Shown here: piece by piece, positions 21,870-32,798 of the stretch
How the letters are laid out: each line of letters starts with the position of its first letter
Numbering within the stretch: position 1 is the first letter of the stretch
Notes under the pieces: model-generated
Told to the model about the DNA's origin: nothing
The model's database searches: none
Seen by the model: only the letters and a program-made list of their open reading frames with translations
Position numbers and translations under genes: made by a program
From: Sceloporus undulatus
Taxonomy: Eukaryota > Chordata > Lepidosauria > Squamata > Phrynosomatidae
Direction of reading: 5' to 3'
DNA: 64,000 nt
NCBI RefSeq assembly: GCF_019175285.1
Contig: NC_056528.1
Location: forward strand, 19,837,657-19,901,656

Positions 21870-22424
21870 GTAATGGAAATGATCACAGTGGGACAAGGGG
21901 CAAATGGCTTACTAGGCTTTCTTTGCAATTCTCCCTCTACTTCTTTCCCCAGGCACTGCTATCAGCTAGGGATGTACTTCTTGGTAACTTCATTACTCAA
22001 CAAGTAACTTTACCAATGTTCTTCCTGCTGTGAAAAAGTCTTGGAAAAATATAAATATGGCCTTACAAAGTAACCTTATCCATTAGTAAAAAAGTTCTGC
22101 AGTTTTCCAAGATTGTCATTTGGGACTTATTCTGTGCAAAACTGGCATTTGAACAGAATACAGCATTTTCTTGGCAGGGACCAGCCTTTTCTGCACAGAA
22201 ATGTGCAAATGATTTTTGAAATAAAGATGGAGAGAAGTATATAATTGTGCTCTTTAAATACTTCCAGGGCTGTGATAGAAGGCAGCAGACAGGTTTGTTT
22301 TCTGCTGCCCAAGAGGGTAGGACCAGATCTATTGGTTTGAAGGTATAGAAGATGGATTTATACTGAACATTAGAAATCACCTCTTGACTGTGAGAGAGGT
22401 TCAGGAATGGAACCCATTCCCTGA

Positions 22425-22552
22425 GTTAGGGTCTCTTTCTCTGGGCAAGTTAAGAGGGAGTGACTTGCCTAAGGACAGCTAGGGAGTTTCCATGGCTGAA
22501 CCATCATTTGAACTTAGGTCTCCTTAGTCTGATACCCAAAGAACTACAGTCC
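22425..22552 (-). repeat. MIR-like ancient SINE
   Basis: 'gagtgacttgcctaagg', 'cagctaggg' and 'catttgaacttaggtct' match an inverted MIR/CORE-SINE pattern. It is older and more diverged than the lizard SINEs. Confidence 0.6.
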
Positions 22553-24667
22553 TATACTCAAAACTCTGACTGTCCAACATGGTCCTCTCCAACCTTTCTG
22601 AGATGGTCTTTAGGGCTGTAAGTGGCTCATGGGCTACACTTTGCCAAGGCTTACTAACCTGGAGTATGAGCTTTATGTTAAATTACAGTGGTGGATTTTG
22701 GTCACATTTTCATTAGCCTTTGGTCACACTTATCACTTGAATGGAGCCTCTATGACTTTCTGTGAAACTGGATCCAGCCCTTTGCTGAAAGTGGCTCTTC
22801 ACCATTGCGGTCATCTATTAAGGGCAGCATAAACCAACCTGCCGTCCTCCAGATGTGGTAGAATAACACACCTATAATCCCCACCCATGATCTAGTAACT
22901 TCCATGATGGACTGCTTCACTGGGTTGCACTTGGGCTTTCCCTTGAAGATTGATTGGGAATTGCAGTTCCAATGCTGGGTGGCTGTTTGAAATGCATCTT
23001 GGTCTCCCGTCTGGCATGCCTAGTGGTGCTGCCAGTCACTTTGAGGTCAGAACAAGGCTCTCAGACATACGATGCCATGGAGAAAGGGGCATGGTCCCCT
23101 GGGAAGCCTCCTTGGGCATATTGCTCCCCATGGCTAGATGTTCCCCGCCCCAGAGGTCTGTACAATTTCCAAGAGATGTGTCTTCCAAGAAATGTGTGTA
23201 AGCGAGTGTGGGAAAACATGATGATAATTCATTGGGAAGATCACCCATAATGGGGAAAGAGGGGTAGCCATCTAGGGAACCCTAGAGGCCCAGATTAGAA
23301 GACCATAAGGGCCAGGTTTGGCCCTAAGGCCTGAGGTTGCCTACCCCTGTTATAAAACCCATCCAATCTGCATCCACTCCCTGGTTAATCCATGGACAGA
23401 AGAGAGAGAGAAAAATACACTTTAGGCAGGCTCAGCTGTGCTTGCCAAGTTTCCTCCTCTTCTTTTCCAACTGTAGAAAATACCAGCTTCTGGCATGCCC
23501 AGGCATGCCAAGTGTTTGCACACACAAGGGCTGTGAGCAAAAACATTAATCAGAGGCAGTCAAAAGACTCTGAAATGCACCATATGTCCCTCCTTGAAAA
23601 GTTGCAAAGGGATGGGAATTGATCCAATCGTCACAAGGAACGGTGCCCAAACAAGGGCACAAGGAGTGAGGAATAGGCGGACATGAGAAGAAAGTTTTGG
23701 TGAGTGGTGGTACATATCCTTCTGTAGTTCACAGATATAAACCAGGACACATGTGGGCAAGCAACATCAGAGCATGGGCAAGATGGCAAAAGTTATTAAT
23801 GAGGAAGGGGGGGGGGGAAGACAAGTTAGGTGAGAGTGCAGCAGTTTGCTTTTCCCTGACCCAACTGGAATACGCCAGATCCCACACACCCCTCTGCGTT
23901 AATAGAGCACAAACTACTTTTGCATTTTGAACTCACACAATGAATATAACCCAGTGTGAAACCTGGTTATTTTCATGGCGTTCACACTTGACCCAACTGC
24001 ACTTGGGTGCAGTTTGCAGCAGGGCTACTGAAAAACTCACTTAGCCCGGTATATTCGATACTGGGTTTTTCCCTCATGTCTTTTTAAAAGAGCTGCAACA
24101 ATCCACGTCTTCAGTAGTGTGAGTATGCTACCTAATCAATTTGGATCGCACTGCATTGTTTCCAAAAACGAGGCGCCTCCATTTTAAATTGAAACGGTGA
24201 TCAGTGTGAATGGCGACAGGGTTTAAATGCCACAGAGAGATTCAGTAATGTAAAATGTAGTGGGAACACTGATCTGGGATTGCATCATTGTGGAGATGCA
24301 GATCTCCTAGGGACAAAAATGTAAGTGTGAATACCAATTTGCAGCAGTGGATGTAAGCAGAGGATAAAGTCAGAAGAGGGAAACTGGGACATTTTAAAGC
24401 AGCTGAAAAAGCGGGATGTCAGAGGATTAAATGGGATATGAATTAACTTTGCTTTTGTCTTGGATTAACTACTGCATTCTTCTTAATATCTTCGTTTAAT
24501 TTTGGTGCACCTGTCACTCCATTTCTTTTTTAGAGCCCCTCAAACCTTTGTTGGCTGGGAAACAGGGTAGATCAGCGCCCTGGAATTGTTGCAAGAAATA
24601 ACAATGGAGGAAGATGCTTTAAAAAGTAACTTTCTAAATCTTAAATATTTCCTCCAATCCCGCATAG
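22553..24667. other. unique upstream sequence and 5' intron of CCDC187
   Basis: About 2.1 kb with few recognised repeats; 23940-24340 may be an old DNA element with 'cagtgtgaa'-type words. The run up to 24667 supplies the pyrimidine-rich acceptor of the first coding exon. Open frames here lack support. Confidence 0.4.
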
Positions 24668-25209
24668 GCTGATGGAAGATTTATTTGAGACCTGGGATGG
24701 CAGAGAAGCATGGCTCAAAAGAAGGACCCTTCCTATTGAGAAGAAGATGTATTCTCGGATGAACAGGAGACCTGCCTCTCCATCAGGTCTCCACCAGCAC
24801 TCACCTCCTCCATTTTCTGAGCCGGCTTTTCCAAGTCCCATACATCTCCGCCAGAAAGGTGTCACAGAACCTGTTGTCTTCTCCATGAAGGGCTGTGAAG
24901 CCCGGGATACCCATGATAAGAAGTCTCCTGACCTGACTTTATCTCCCTATCTTGGGTCATCACCTTCTCCTCTGTCCTGGAGTTGCCAACTGGCTTTGAA
25001 GTTAGAGAATCTCAAGGAAAACTCTCCTTATGATAAGAAGTTGCAGAAGCTGAAAGAGAGGATCCGTCAGCAGAAGCAACGGTGCCTCTCTGGGCCTCTG
25101 AGAGAGAAGAGGTTGGTTGTTTGCTCCAGGGAGGAAAGTCTACGCAAGCAACCCCTCAAGAGGAAGGTTCGCAAGGTTGCATTTGTCTCTCCAGCTCCGA
25201 TTGAGAAAG
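24668..25209 (+). CDS. CCDC187: CCDC187 coding exon 1
   Basis: Acceptor cccgcatag|gctg, ATG at 24672, residues 1-179. It contains a Pro/Ser-rich stretch and then 'YDKKLQKLKERIRQQKQR' and 'KPLKRKVRKV'-like basic sequence recalling the CEP350 N-terminal region (residue 3 of the second motif's QPLKRKVRKV differs). The donor is aaag|gtcagt. An alternative donor nine bases on (tctg|gtaggt, exon end 25218) keeps the frame and adds three residues. The start context has C at -3 and G at +4, so a more upstream start through another exon is possible. Confidence 0.8.
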
Positions 25210-25246
25210 GTCAGTCTGGTAGGTGGCCAGGACTTATTGGTCTTGC

Positions 25247-25400
25247 ACATTGCAGAAATAAAGTGATTTGACACTACTTTAACCATCATGGTTCCATCCT
25301 GTGAGATCTTAGGATTTGCATTTTGGGGAGGTATTTAGCCTTGTCTGTCAAAGAGCTCTGGTACCTCACCAAACTACAAATTCTAAGATTCTTAGATAAC
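25247..25400. mobile_element. palindromic MITE, right end lost
   Basis: 'cattgcagaaataaagtg' left arm and 'caaactacaaattcta' inner right arm of the 'gcatctacactgtagaa' family. It begins about 38 bases into the intron. Confidence 0.7.
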
Positions 25401-25734
25401 TTAGCATTTTTGTTGCCTTATTCACAGAGAACAAATGTTCTGTGTTCCTCCACCCCTTCATGTAAAAGCACTTTCTAAAATTACAAAAAAAACTATTTTT
25501 TGGGGGGGAAAGGGGATTCCTGAAGTGTGCAGATTCCTGCAGTTGTTACCCATTTTTCTGGTGGCTGCTTTAATCTGTCAAAGCATCTTTTTTGCCCCCC
25601 AGAGGTGAGACGATAACTGTAGTCATTATACCTGTAATGAACATGGCCTCCAAAACCTTCATGAGGCCTGGTATATTGCCAAAACATGACATGAATGTCT
25701 TTTGTGTGTGTTTTTTTTCCCCTTAATGGTGAAG

Positions 25735-25815
25735 ACACTGGAAGAAGGGCTAGCAAGAAGAAGCGGTCGTGCTCCAACACATCTCCTCCTCTTGAGAAGG
25801 TGCAGAAAGGCAAAG
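25735..25815 (+). CDS. CCDC187: CCDC187 coding exon 2
   Basis: 81-base exon, phase 1 in and out, encoding a basic stretch TGRRASKKKRSCSNTSPPLE followed by KVQKGK (residues about 180-206). The acceptor follows a long T-run (ccttaatggtgaag|acac) and the donor is aaag|gtaagg, near consensus. Confidence 0.75.
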
Positions 25816-25934
25816 GTAAGGTCATGGGGTGATAATGGGGAAACATGATCCATCATCCATTCATCCACAGACTTATTTTGGAGCCATCTCTTGGAAGCAA
25901 AGGTTGAATGAAAAACAGGCTGCCCAGATGTCAT

Positions 25935-26020
25935 AACTGCAAAGGAGGAGAAGGCACCACAAATGAAGGCATTAAAATATGAAGAAAATGTAGGCCATTA
26001 CAAAATAAAAGCTAAAAACC
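25935..26020. repeat. unclassified dispersed repeat
   Basis: Shares 'aatgtaggccattac' and 'aaataaaagctaaaaac' with 2445-2520. Confidence 0.45.
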
Positions 26021-26127
26021 ATAATCTAAGCCTGTTTTTGCATGTTCATCCTTGCCCTTCCTTAATAATGGTTCCAAGCCTGTGATGTTTTCTACAAATA
26101 GTACAGTGTCATCTGCGTGTTTTAGGA

Positions 26128-26436
26128 GTTTATCACACTGGGGCTAATTTCGGCATTAAAGGGAGATTACAGTGCATTTAAACCATCCTGCAAATAAAGC
26201 GACAATGGCGAGCAATTGCATGAATGATTATCACATGCAATTGCGCAAATAAAATGATATCGGAAATGCATTGTTGCCGAAATCCCGAAAGTAAAAAGAG
26301 GTGTGTTAATGCTTCTTTGTGACTCTTTAATGGCGGGTTTTGTGCAACACTGAGTGAAAAGGTTTTGCATAAGTACGTGATTTTTCTGGGATATTCACAG
26401 GATAAAGTGATGATCATAATCTATGTGATAAACGCC
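26128..26436. mobile_element. possible MITE with 'gtttatcaca' ends
   Basis: 'gtttatcacactg' at the left and 'tatgtgataaacg' at the right are inverted ends about 300 bases apart. Between them is A/T-rich CG-containing sequence unlike the rest of the intron. Confidence 0.45.
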
Positions 26437-27480
26437 ATATATTGCCGATATGCCTTCCTCCTATCTTTACTCCTTTCTCTGAGTCTAAGCCTGCTCTTCA
26501 TACAATATTTTATGCATACAAGTTGAACAAATAGGGCGAGCAAATGCAGCATTGCCTGACTAAAGGAATTATACGTTCCCTATAACTTGCAATTAAGACT
26601 TGAGTTATTCCAAGCCTAATTAAAATGCATGAAATATAAAATAATTCCCTTCTACCCAGCCGTCCACCCCATCCCAGTCTGCTTTGTTTTAATGAACCAT
26701 TTGACAAATGGCTCCAACTTCTTCTTTGGAGACCAAGGCATAATGGCAACGTTCTCCCTCCTCCTTTCCATTGCCCTATGAAACATTCATCATTGTAACT
26801 GCCAGTGTCACAGGAAATGTCTGCCACTGGCCCCCAAAAGGTCCTGTCAACGCTGGAGCCAAAATGAGGCCAAGAGGAGATGAATGAGAGGTCAGAGGTC
26901 AGAACCAAAGGACTTTGAGGGTTTGATGAATTAGAGATTTGCAGTAGTTAACAAAAAATCAAGTCAGGCGGGTTATAAAATATTCATCTATTCATGGGAA
27001 GAGGAAAAGGCAAGGCCGTGAGCTCCAGGCACCGAAGTTGCAGCTTTTCCAGCTTGAAACTCCTTCTTTGCATGATTGCGGGAATGCCTTCGATCCCCTA
27101 CAATACACTGGTTGGCAAGAGGGTGAGATGTTTGTTTTGCAACCCAGTTACTTTGCATGCTGTGGAGTTGCAGTAACCAGGAATACGGAGAAGTATCTTC
27201 TGCCTTTTCCAGGTTTCTGCAATGAGGGTGGACCACTGATAAAAGAAAGGATAGTAGAGCAACCTGTAGGAAATTTTGCAATGAGTAGGAATATCAGAGT
27301 TAGGTTTTTGGGAGGAAAGCTCCCAGGATCCTCAAACTATAATGGCTACTCATGGATTCTGGATGATGTGGCCCAAACTGAAAATACCTCAAAAATTAAG
27401 GAAGAAAGACCTCACAACTGAAGCCATCCTGAATACTGTCTGTTGTTAATAATCCCTTTCCCGTTGTGGTTTGATTCCAG
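26437..27480. other. CCDC187 intron, unique sequence
   Basis: No repeat family recognised. It ends in the pyrimidine-rich acceptor of exon 3. Confidence 0.4.
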
Positions 27481-27609
27481 CAGTTCAACTGTCTGGTGTT
27501 TCTGCCTGGAGGGAAGGTCAGAAACTGGCCAGGAAAATTCTTGGCCCACCTCTTAAACATCCAAAACTGAGGAGTGGATCAGAATGGGATGCAGCTAAGC
27601 CTGCGACAG
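27481..27609 (+). CDS. CCDC187: CCDC187 coding exon 3
   Basis: 129 bases, residues about 207-249, encoding VSAWREGQKLARKILGPPLK and HPKLRSGSEWDAAKPAT. This recalls a 'WREGQKL..K.LG' motif of the CEP350 family. The acceptor is a tandem NAGNAG (ttccag|cag|ttc), so splicing can include or omit one Ala/Val codon. Donor acag|gtacta. Confidence 0.82.
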
Positions 27610-27823
27610 GTACTATACTTTTACGGGACCTCACTTATCTCTGCTTACACCAGTTTCTTTGCCACAAAGTTTTAAATACCATTTGGCACACTAAATGGAC
27701 AATCATTGTATCTCATTCAAAAATCTGAAACATTCACATGCCACTAAAACATGCTTGGTCTACCACCAAGGTTTGCAAAGGGAAATGCAAGCTTTACCAT
27801 GGCATGGCTGGTGGTTTCCATCT

Positions 27824-27985
27824 ATCAATGCCTTTGTTTATATCCTGCCTTTTTCTCAGACTGGGACTCAAGTAGGTTTGCAGAAAAGGCAGAAAATTGC
27901 AAATAAAAGCAAATATAGTTAAAAACTTGCAAACTGAGATTAAAACAGTATCGACCAGCAATGAAAATTGCAACCATTTAAAATC
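27824..27985 (-). repeat. LINE 3' end (L2-like)
   Basis: 'tttatatcctgcctttttc' followed by 'aggtttgcag' and A-rich sequence, the inverted LINE 3' end. Confidence 0.5.
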
Positions 27986-28807
27986 CCACTATGAGACAAA
28001 GATTTAAAATAATACAAGCGTTCTCCTGCTTATTTGACAGATTAGGGACCACAGAACTGTCAAAAAAGCAGAAATTGTCAAAATGCAGAACTATTATATA
28101 TCATTATTATCATCGCTTGTCCCCAACCTGTTGAATAAATGGGGGATGCCAAAGGAAAGGGCCAAACCTTCCTGAGTCTCAACTTGAGACTTGGTTTAAA
28201 AGTATCTTACAAGAACTTGAGACTCAGCTTGAAACTTTGATTAAAAGCCTTGAAAATATCACTGATAATTGGAACCATTAATTCAAAAGAGTGGGGCATG
28301 GATCAAATATACAGGTTGTGGGTATAATTTAAAATGGTCAAAAGAGCGGATTTTTTGAAAGCAAGTTGTCCAAAAGTGGAGGATTCCTGTGCAGCACCAA
28401 ACAAAACCCTTTTCTCTTGTTAAAAATCAATTCCCAAAGACTTGCTGGAAATGGAGGGTCTTAACCTGCCATCAAAAGGATAACAGAGAAGGGGCCAGCA
28501 TTGACACCTTCCTACATCCCTGTGTTGTTTTGGAACTGGAAGTGAAAACCAGCCCAGCCTACCCAAAATATGACCATATTCTCCCCGGCCAAAACACGCA
28601 CATAGCCTGGAAAGTACAGGGGCTCATTTTGAGTCAATTTTTAAAACATGTCTCAATTTTTGTGGAGTGTGTGTAGTGCCGTGTGGCCTTCTGTGGTCCA
28701 GTGACATGCGTATGATACACAGATCTCAGTGAGTTGCCCATCCCTGCTGTTGAGGGACATTGTGAGTCTGCAAAACTGTAGTTTGTTTTCTCAACTTCTT
28801 TCCCCAG
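27986..28807. other. CCDC187 intron, no recognised feature
   Basis: About 800 bases without a recognised repeat. It ends in the acceptor of exon 4. Confidence 0.4.
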
Positions 28808-29466
28808 AAATTTCTTCTTTCCCCAGAGATTTGTTAGCAACATCCCAAGTGGAGCAAAGTCCTGGAGAAAGCTTTCAAGCCATCCAGAGCAAGATAGGCA
28901 AATATGAAGAGGAAAGGGAAGCTGTAGGATTAAACCAGGTGCTCCAAAAACAGGAGAGCCCTTGTGGGAGAAGAAACCAGAGCATGAGACTCCAGAAAGA
29001 TCCAGATCTAGAGAAGGAGAAAAGAAAGCAACCAAGCTGGAGTGAAAGTAAAGAAAATGCCAGTCCCAAGTGGTGTTCTACCAAAGATTCTTCCTTTGAC
29101 AGACTGGAGGATAAGAGAGGATCCTCAACAGATCGCAAGGGAAGAACGAGTCGCTCTTCTCAGAGAAGCGACTCCTCTAGGAAGGAAAAGATAGCCACTG
29201 AGAGCTGCAAAAGACCAGAAGGATGGAGAAGTAGCTCCTGTAGTCCCGAAGAGGTCCGTGAATTTATGCATAGAAAGATAGCCGAAAGGAACAGAAAGTC
29301 CCGGGAAGAGAAAAGATTTTTGGAACAAGCTCGGGAGGCACGAAAAGAAAGGCTTCAAGAAGTGTATAGGAAGCAGAAAGAAGCGTTCCGAAGAGGAAAG
29401 AATGGGGTGGAGGCCCAGAGGATTGGAGCAGCTTCTGCATTGTATGCCAAGGATCTTCATGGATTG
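28808..29466 (+). CDS. CCDC187: CCDC187 coding exon 4
   Basis: 659 bases, residues about 250-469. A charged, Ser/Lys-rich region is followed by a strong coiled coil (EEVREFMHRKIAERNRKSRE then EEKRFLEQAREARKERLQEV and YRKQKEAFRRGKN). This is the kind of basic helix seen in CEP350. Only the acceptor tttccccag|aaat keeps the frame; the next AG (28826) would run into a stop. The donor is attg|gtaagc, phase 0. A transposon starts at intron base +6. Confidence 0.85.
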
Positions 29467-29471
29467 GTAAG

Positions 29472-29590
29472 CAGTGGCATCACTAGGGTTGGCATCACCC
29501 AGTGCAGTAAGCCTTTGGGTTGCCACAAGTCGGAAATGACTTGAAGGCACACAACAAGAACAGCAACAACAATAACAACAGCAGCAGCAT
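29472..29590 (+). repeat. hAT-like element end joined to SINE tail
   Basis: 'cagtggcatcactaggg' starts at 29472, directly after the splice donor, and 'gttggcatcacccagtgc' follows. From about 29510 the sequence is a SINE tail ('gaaatgacttgaaggcacac' plus CAA/CAG units). Confidence 0.7.
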
Positions 29591-29691
29591 TTATATGAGC
29601 TATTAGCAAATGATAATATCAGAGGATTAGTATCCTCTGGATTAGTTGTGGGGAATTTCTGGTTACTCTTGTTTTTCACAGCCTGAGTTGG

Positions 29692-29922
29692 TTGTTGTTG
29701 TTGTTGTGTCCTCAAGTTGTTTCTGACTTATGGTGACCCTAAGGTAAACATACTGTGGTTTTTTCTTGGCAAGATTTGTGCAGAGGAAGTTTGCCATTGC
29801 CTTTCCCTGAGGCTGAGAGAGTGCGACTTGCTCAAGGTCACCCAGTGGGTTTCCATGGCCAAGCCCTGGTCTCTGGAGTCATAGTCCAGTGCTCAAACCA
29901 GTATGCCACATTGGCTCTCCTG
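29692..29922 (-). repeat. tRNA-derived SINE, full length
   Basis: Inverted TTG tail, body and head ending 'gccacattggctctcc'. Confidence 0.9.
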
Positions 29923-30495
29923 AGTTTCTACCAAGGCTGTTATTCTAACACATTTTGCTTCCGGAGTGGAAAGCGAGTACCTTTTCCACTCCAATTCCAC
30001 ATGCAGAATCCAATGAGAAAAGTGGCTGAATTTTAGCTGAATGCTTGCGATGGATCAGGAAAATGATTTAATTTTCTCTCCTAACGTAAGAACGAGGGTT
30101 TCCAGATGTCAGGGTGTGACTCTGAGTTTCGAGTCCACAGGGCAAGGGCAAGGAGTTGCAAAGTGAGATCTTTGCATATACTGTACAGTATATTTAAAAT
30201 ATAAATTGTGTATTTATTACATTGTATAGTTTGAGGCCTCTCAGGTAATGAGTTTAAGGTGTATAGGAAACATAAATGAATTTTGTGTTTAAATTTGGAT
30301 CTCATAATCCAAGATATCTTACTATGTATATGCAAAAATACTAAAATCCAGAAGACCTCTGCTCCCAAGCATTTTGGAGAAGGGAGATTCATCCTGTATT
30401 TATGATTGTTCAAACTGTCCAAGAGATTGGGACAAAGACTCACCCCTTCCCTTTGTAGAAATTCTATCTTTTTCAGGCATGGCTTTAAATTTCAG

Positions 30496-30590
30496 AAAGA
30501 TGCAAGCGACAAGCGCTCAGAATCCGAAGTCATGGAGCGAGTCCACCGAGTCTCATGCGCTCTGCTAAGGGACGAGGGGAAATTGCACAG
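30496..30590 (+). CDS. CCDC187: CCDC187 coding exon 5
   Basis: Residues about 470-501, KDASDKRSESEVMERVHRVS then CALLRDEGKLHR. Incoming phase 0 requires the AG at 30494-30495 (aaatttcag|aaag). The better-looking acceptor 19 bases upstream (tttttcag|gcat, 30476) would break the frame after exon 4, unless a small unseen exon sits between them. Donor acag|gtacac, phase 2. Confidence 0.65.
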
Positions 30591-30815
30591 GTACACAATC
30601 GGCTGGTAATTCCCTATTGTGAAGGTGCGTCATTTGACAGAAGGAAGTAAATATTGAAAATGGAAGATACAGTACTACATCTAGGCAGGAAAAATGAAAT
30701 GCTCAGGTATAGGATGAGTGACGCCTGGTTTGAAAGAAGGACACGTGAAAAGCCATGTGTCTGTAACTAGTAAATTGCTGCTCTCATCGGTTGCCTTTCT
30801 TTGCATTTTCATTAG

Positions 30816-31420
30816 GGACTTGCATGCCAAGGTGGAAAAGATGGAGGATATGAAGGTGGATTCTCTTGAAAATGGAAGTGCCTTCACTAGCCCTCTGAAA
30901 CTGAAAGATTTGGACAATCATTCCTTTCTTACTCCTCGGTACTCAGGGAACCCATTTCGGTCAAAAAGGCTAGGTTTGGGCCTTGAAGCTCCTGCAATGT
31001 TGGAAGCCTCAGGCCTTTCACCATATCGAAACAAGGGAGACAGAGTAAGGGCCATTCACTTGCTAGCGAGGGACCTCAGCCAACGTCTGGAGAGAGAAAT
31101 GGAAAAGCTTCAGATCAAAATTAGGCCAGTGGACTTGAAGGACCAAAGATGGTCATCTGAAACTCCAGCTCTTTCTGAGATACCTCAGAAAGCTTTTGGT
31201 CTTACAGTAAACCCAAGTGCACAATGGGATCCAAGACGTTCACTAGATCTGCCAGCACAAATTCAGAAATGCAGAGAGAGAATCTTCCTTGAAGGTGGCT
31301 CAGAACTCCAGATTGCCAAGGAAAGGCTTCGGCCTTTCTTGTCGACCCCAAACACTGACCATGACATATTTAGATGGCCATCTTCGCTTGAGGAACACCA
31401 AAGCACAGTTGATACAGAAG
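30816..31420 (+). CDS. CCDC187: CCDC187 coding exon 6
   Basis: 605 bases, residues about 501-702. It starts RDLHAKVEKMEDMK and includes LTPRYSGNPFRSKRLGLGLE and a helical DRVRAIHLLARDLSQRLERE segment (probable coiled coil). Low-complexity linkers follow. Acceptor ttcattag|ggac, donor gaag|gtatga, phase 1 out. Confidence 0.85.
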
Positions 31421-31503
31421 GTATGAAGGATCCACAGCCAAGCCATCTTCTGTTATTGTCTTTCCCTGTTTTTCTTGTGATTTTTGGGGTGGAGTAGAGG
31501 GCT

Positions 31504-31670
31504 TATTGTTGTTGTTTTTGTGCCTTCATGTCATTCCTAATCGTAAGGCAACCCTATCATGGGGTTTTCTTGGCAAGATTTGTTCAGAGGAGGTTTGCCA
31601 TTGCCTTCCCCTGAGGCTGAGAGCATTTGACTTGCCCAAAGTCACCAGGGGTTTCATGGCCGAGTTATGT
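31504..31670 (-). repeat. tRNA-derived SINE
   Basis: Inverted tail and body ('agaggaggtttgccattgcc'); the head is missing. Confidence 0.85.
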
Positions 31671-31674
31671 TATT

Positions 31675-31806
31675 TCAGTGATCTCAAACCTTGGTCTTCC
31701 AGGTATTTTGGTTACAGTTCCCATAAATCCCAGCCAGCTTGATCAGAAATTCTGGGAGCTAAAGTACAAAACATTTTGAGGACCATACTTTGGGAACCAG
31801 TGTGCT
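31675..31806. mobile_element. hAT-like MITE
   Basis: 'tcaaaccttggtcttccag' and 'gaggaccatactttgggaac' are the inverted ends of the family also at 8553 and 17346. It lies only about 27 bases before the acceptor of exon 7. Confidence 0.7.
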
Positions 31807-31832
31807 ACTTCATACTTCTCTTTCTTTCCAAG

Positions 31833-31932
31833 GTTGTGCTGTAAAGGAGGGATCCCAGAAGGAAAGAAACACCTCACCAGAAGAACCAAGAGCCAAGCTT
31901 TCCATGCCAAGCTTTCCATTATATTCAGGAAG
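31833..31932 (+). CDS. CCDC187: CCDC187 coding exon 7
   Basis: 100 bases, residues about 703-735, Ser/Pro/Glu-rich (GCAVKEGSQKERNTSPEEPR). Acceptor tttccaag|gttg with a T/C-rich tract, donor gaag|gtaagc, phase 2 out. Confidence 0.75.
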
Positions 31933-32119
31933 GTAAGCCTGGGGAGGAATTGAAGAATTGGGTGCTGGGTGTAAAACCATCTTGAGTTCCAGTTCGCCTG
32001 GATACAGTCTTTTGTTTCTCTGCAACCTGGGTTTTTAGGTTCTGCAAATGGGGAGACCCAGCCACTTCCAGTGAGCACTCATTTAATCTACTACAACTGT
32101 GACATGAGCTGTTCTGCTT

Positions 32120-32500
32120 TTTTTGGCCAGCATCCTGTTAGTGATATACATACACACTAGGCTGACTTGAACACACCTTGGTGGTGACATAAACACCATG
32201 CGGCCTTGAATCCCCCTTGGCTGGCATTCTGTGAGCAACATGGGTGCCATATTGCTTTGAATCCTCTTGACTGGCATCCTATGAGTGACATAGACACCAT
32301 GCTGCATTGAATCCCCCTTGGCTAGCATCCTTTGAGCAACATAGGCACCCTGCTGCCTTGAACTCACTTTGGCTGGGATCCTGTTAGCAACATAGCGACC
32401 ATGCTGCTTTGAATTCACCTTGCCTGGCATTCTGACATATGAACCATGATGCCTTGAAGTTGCCTTGGCTGGCCTCCTGTTACTGACATACATGCATGCA
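32120..32500. repeat. 51-bp minisatellite, about 7 units
   Basis: Units of about 51 bases share 'ttggctggcatcctgtgag', 'caacatag', and 'ccatgctgc.ttgaa'. Unit starts are at 32221, 32271, 32322, 32373, 32424 and 32469, with two weaker units before. 51 is a multiple of three, and one minus-strand frame stays open throughout (32083-32538). Confidence 0.85.
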
Positions 32501-32798
32501 AGTGCTACACATGGGTGTGTGTGTGAATTATTCATCATATGAATGGATATATTCTCTTGATAGCAGTTTAAGTGAAGCTTTTATGCACTGCAGTTATATG
32601 TTGCGTACTGTGGTTATGCATTGTGCAAAGTACAACAGCATCTAGTCTTGACGTATGTTGCACAATGTTGCTACCCTGCATGGGGATTGTGGAGTGTCAA
32701 CATAGCACATCTTTGCTTGAGGATAGTTGTGCTACACTGAGTGGATGTTTGACTGCTGCCTTTGTGTGTAACAATACCATTCCATATAACAGGTTGGT

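Noticed and set aside
24500-24600. Possible small exon after 'ttcttttttag' near 24532
   Set aside because: It has an acceptor-like tract but no good donor, and no reading frame that links to 24668 convincingly.
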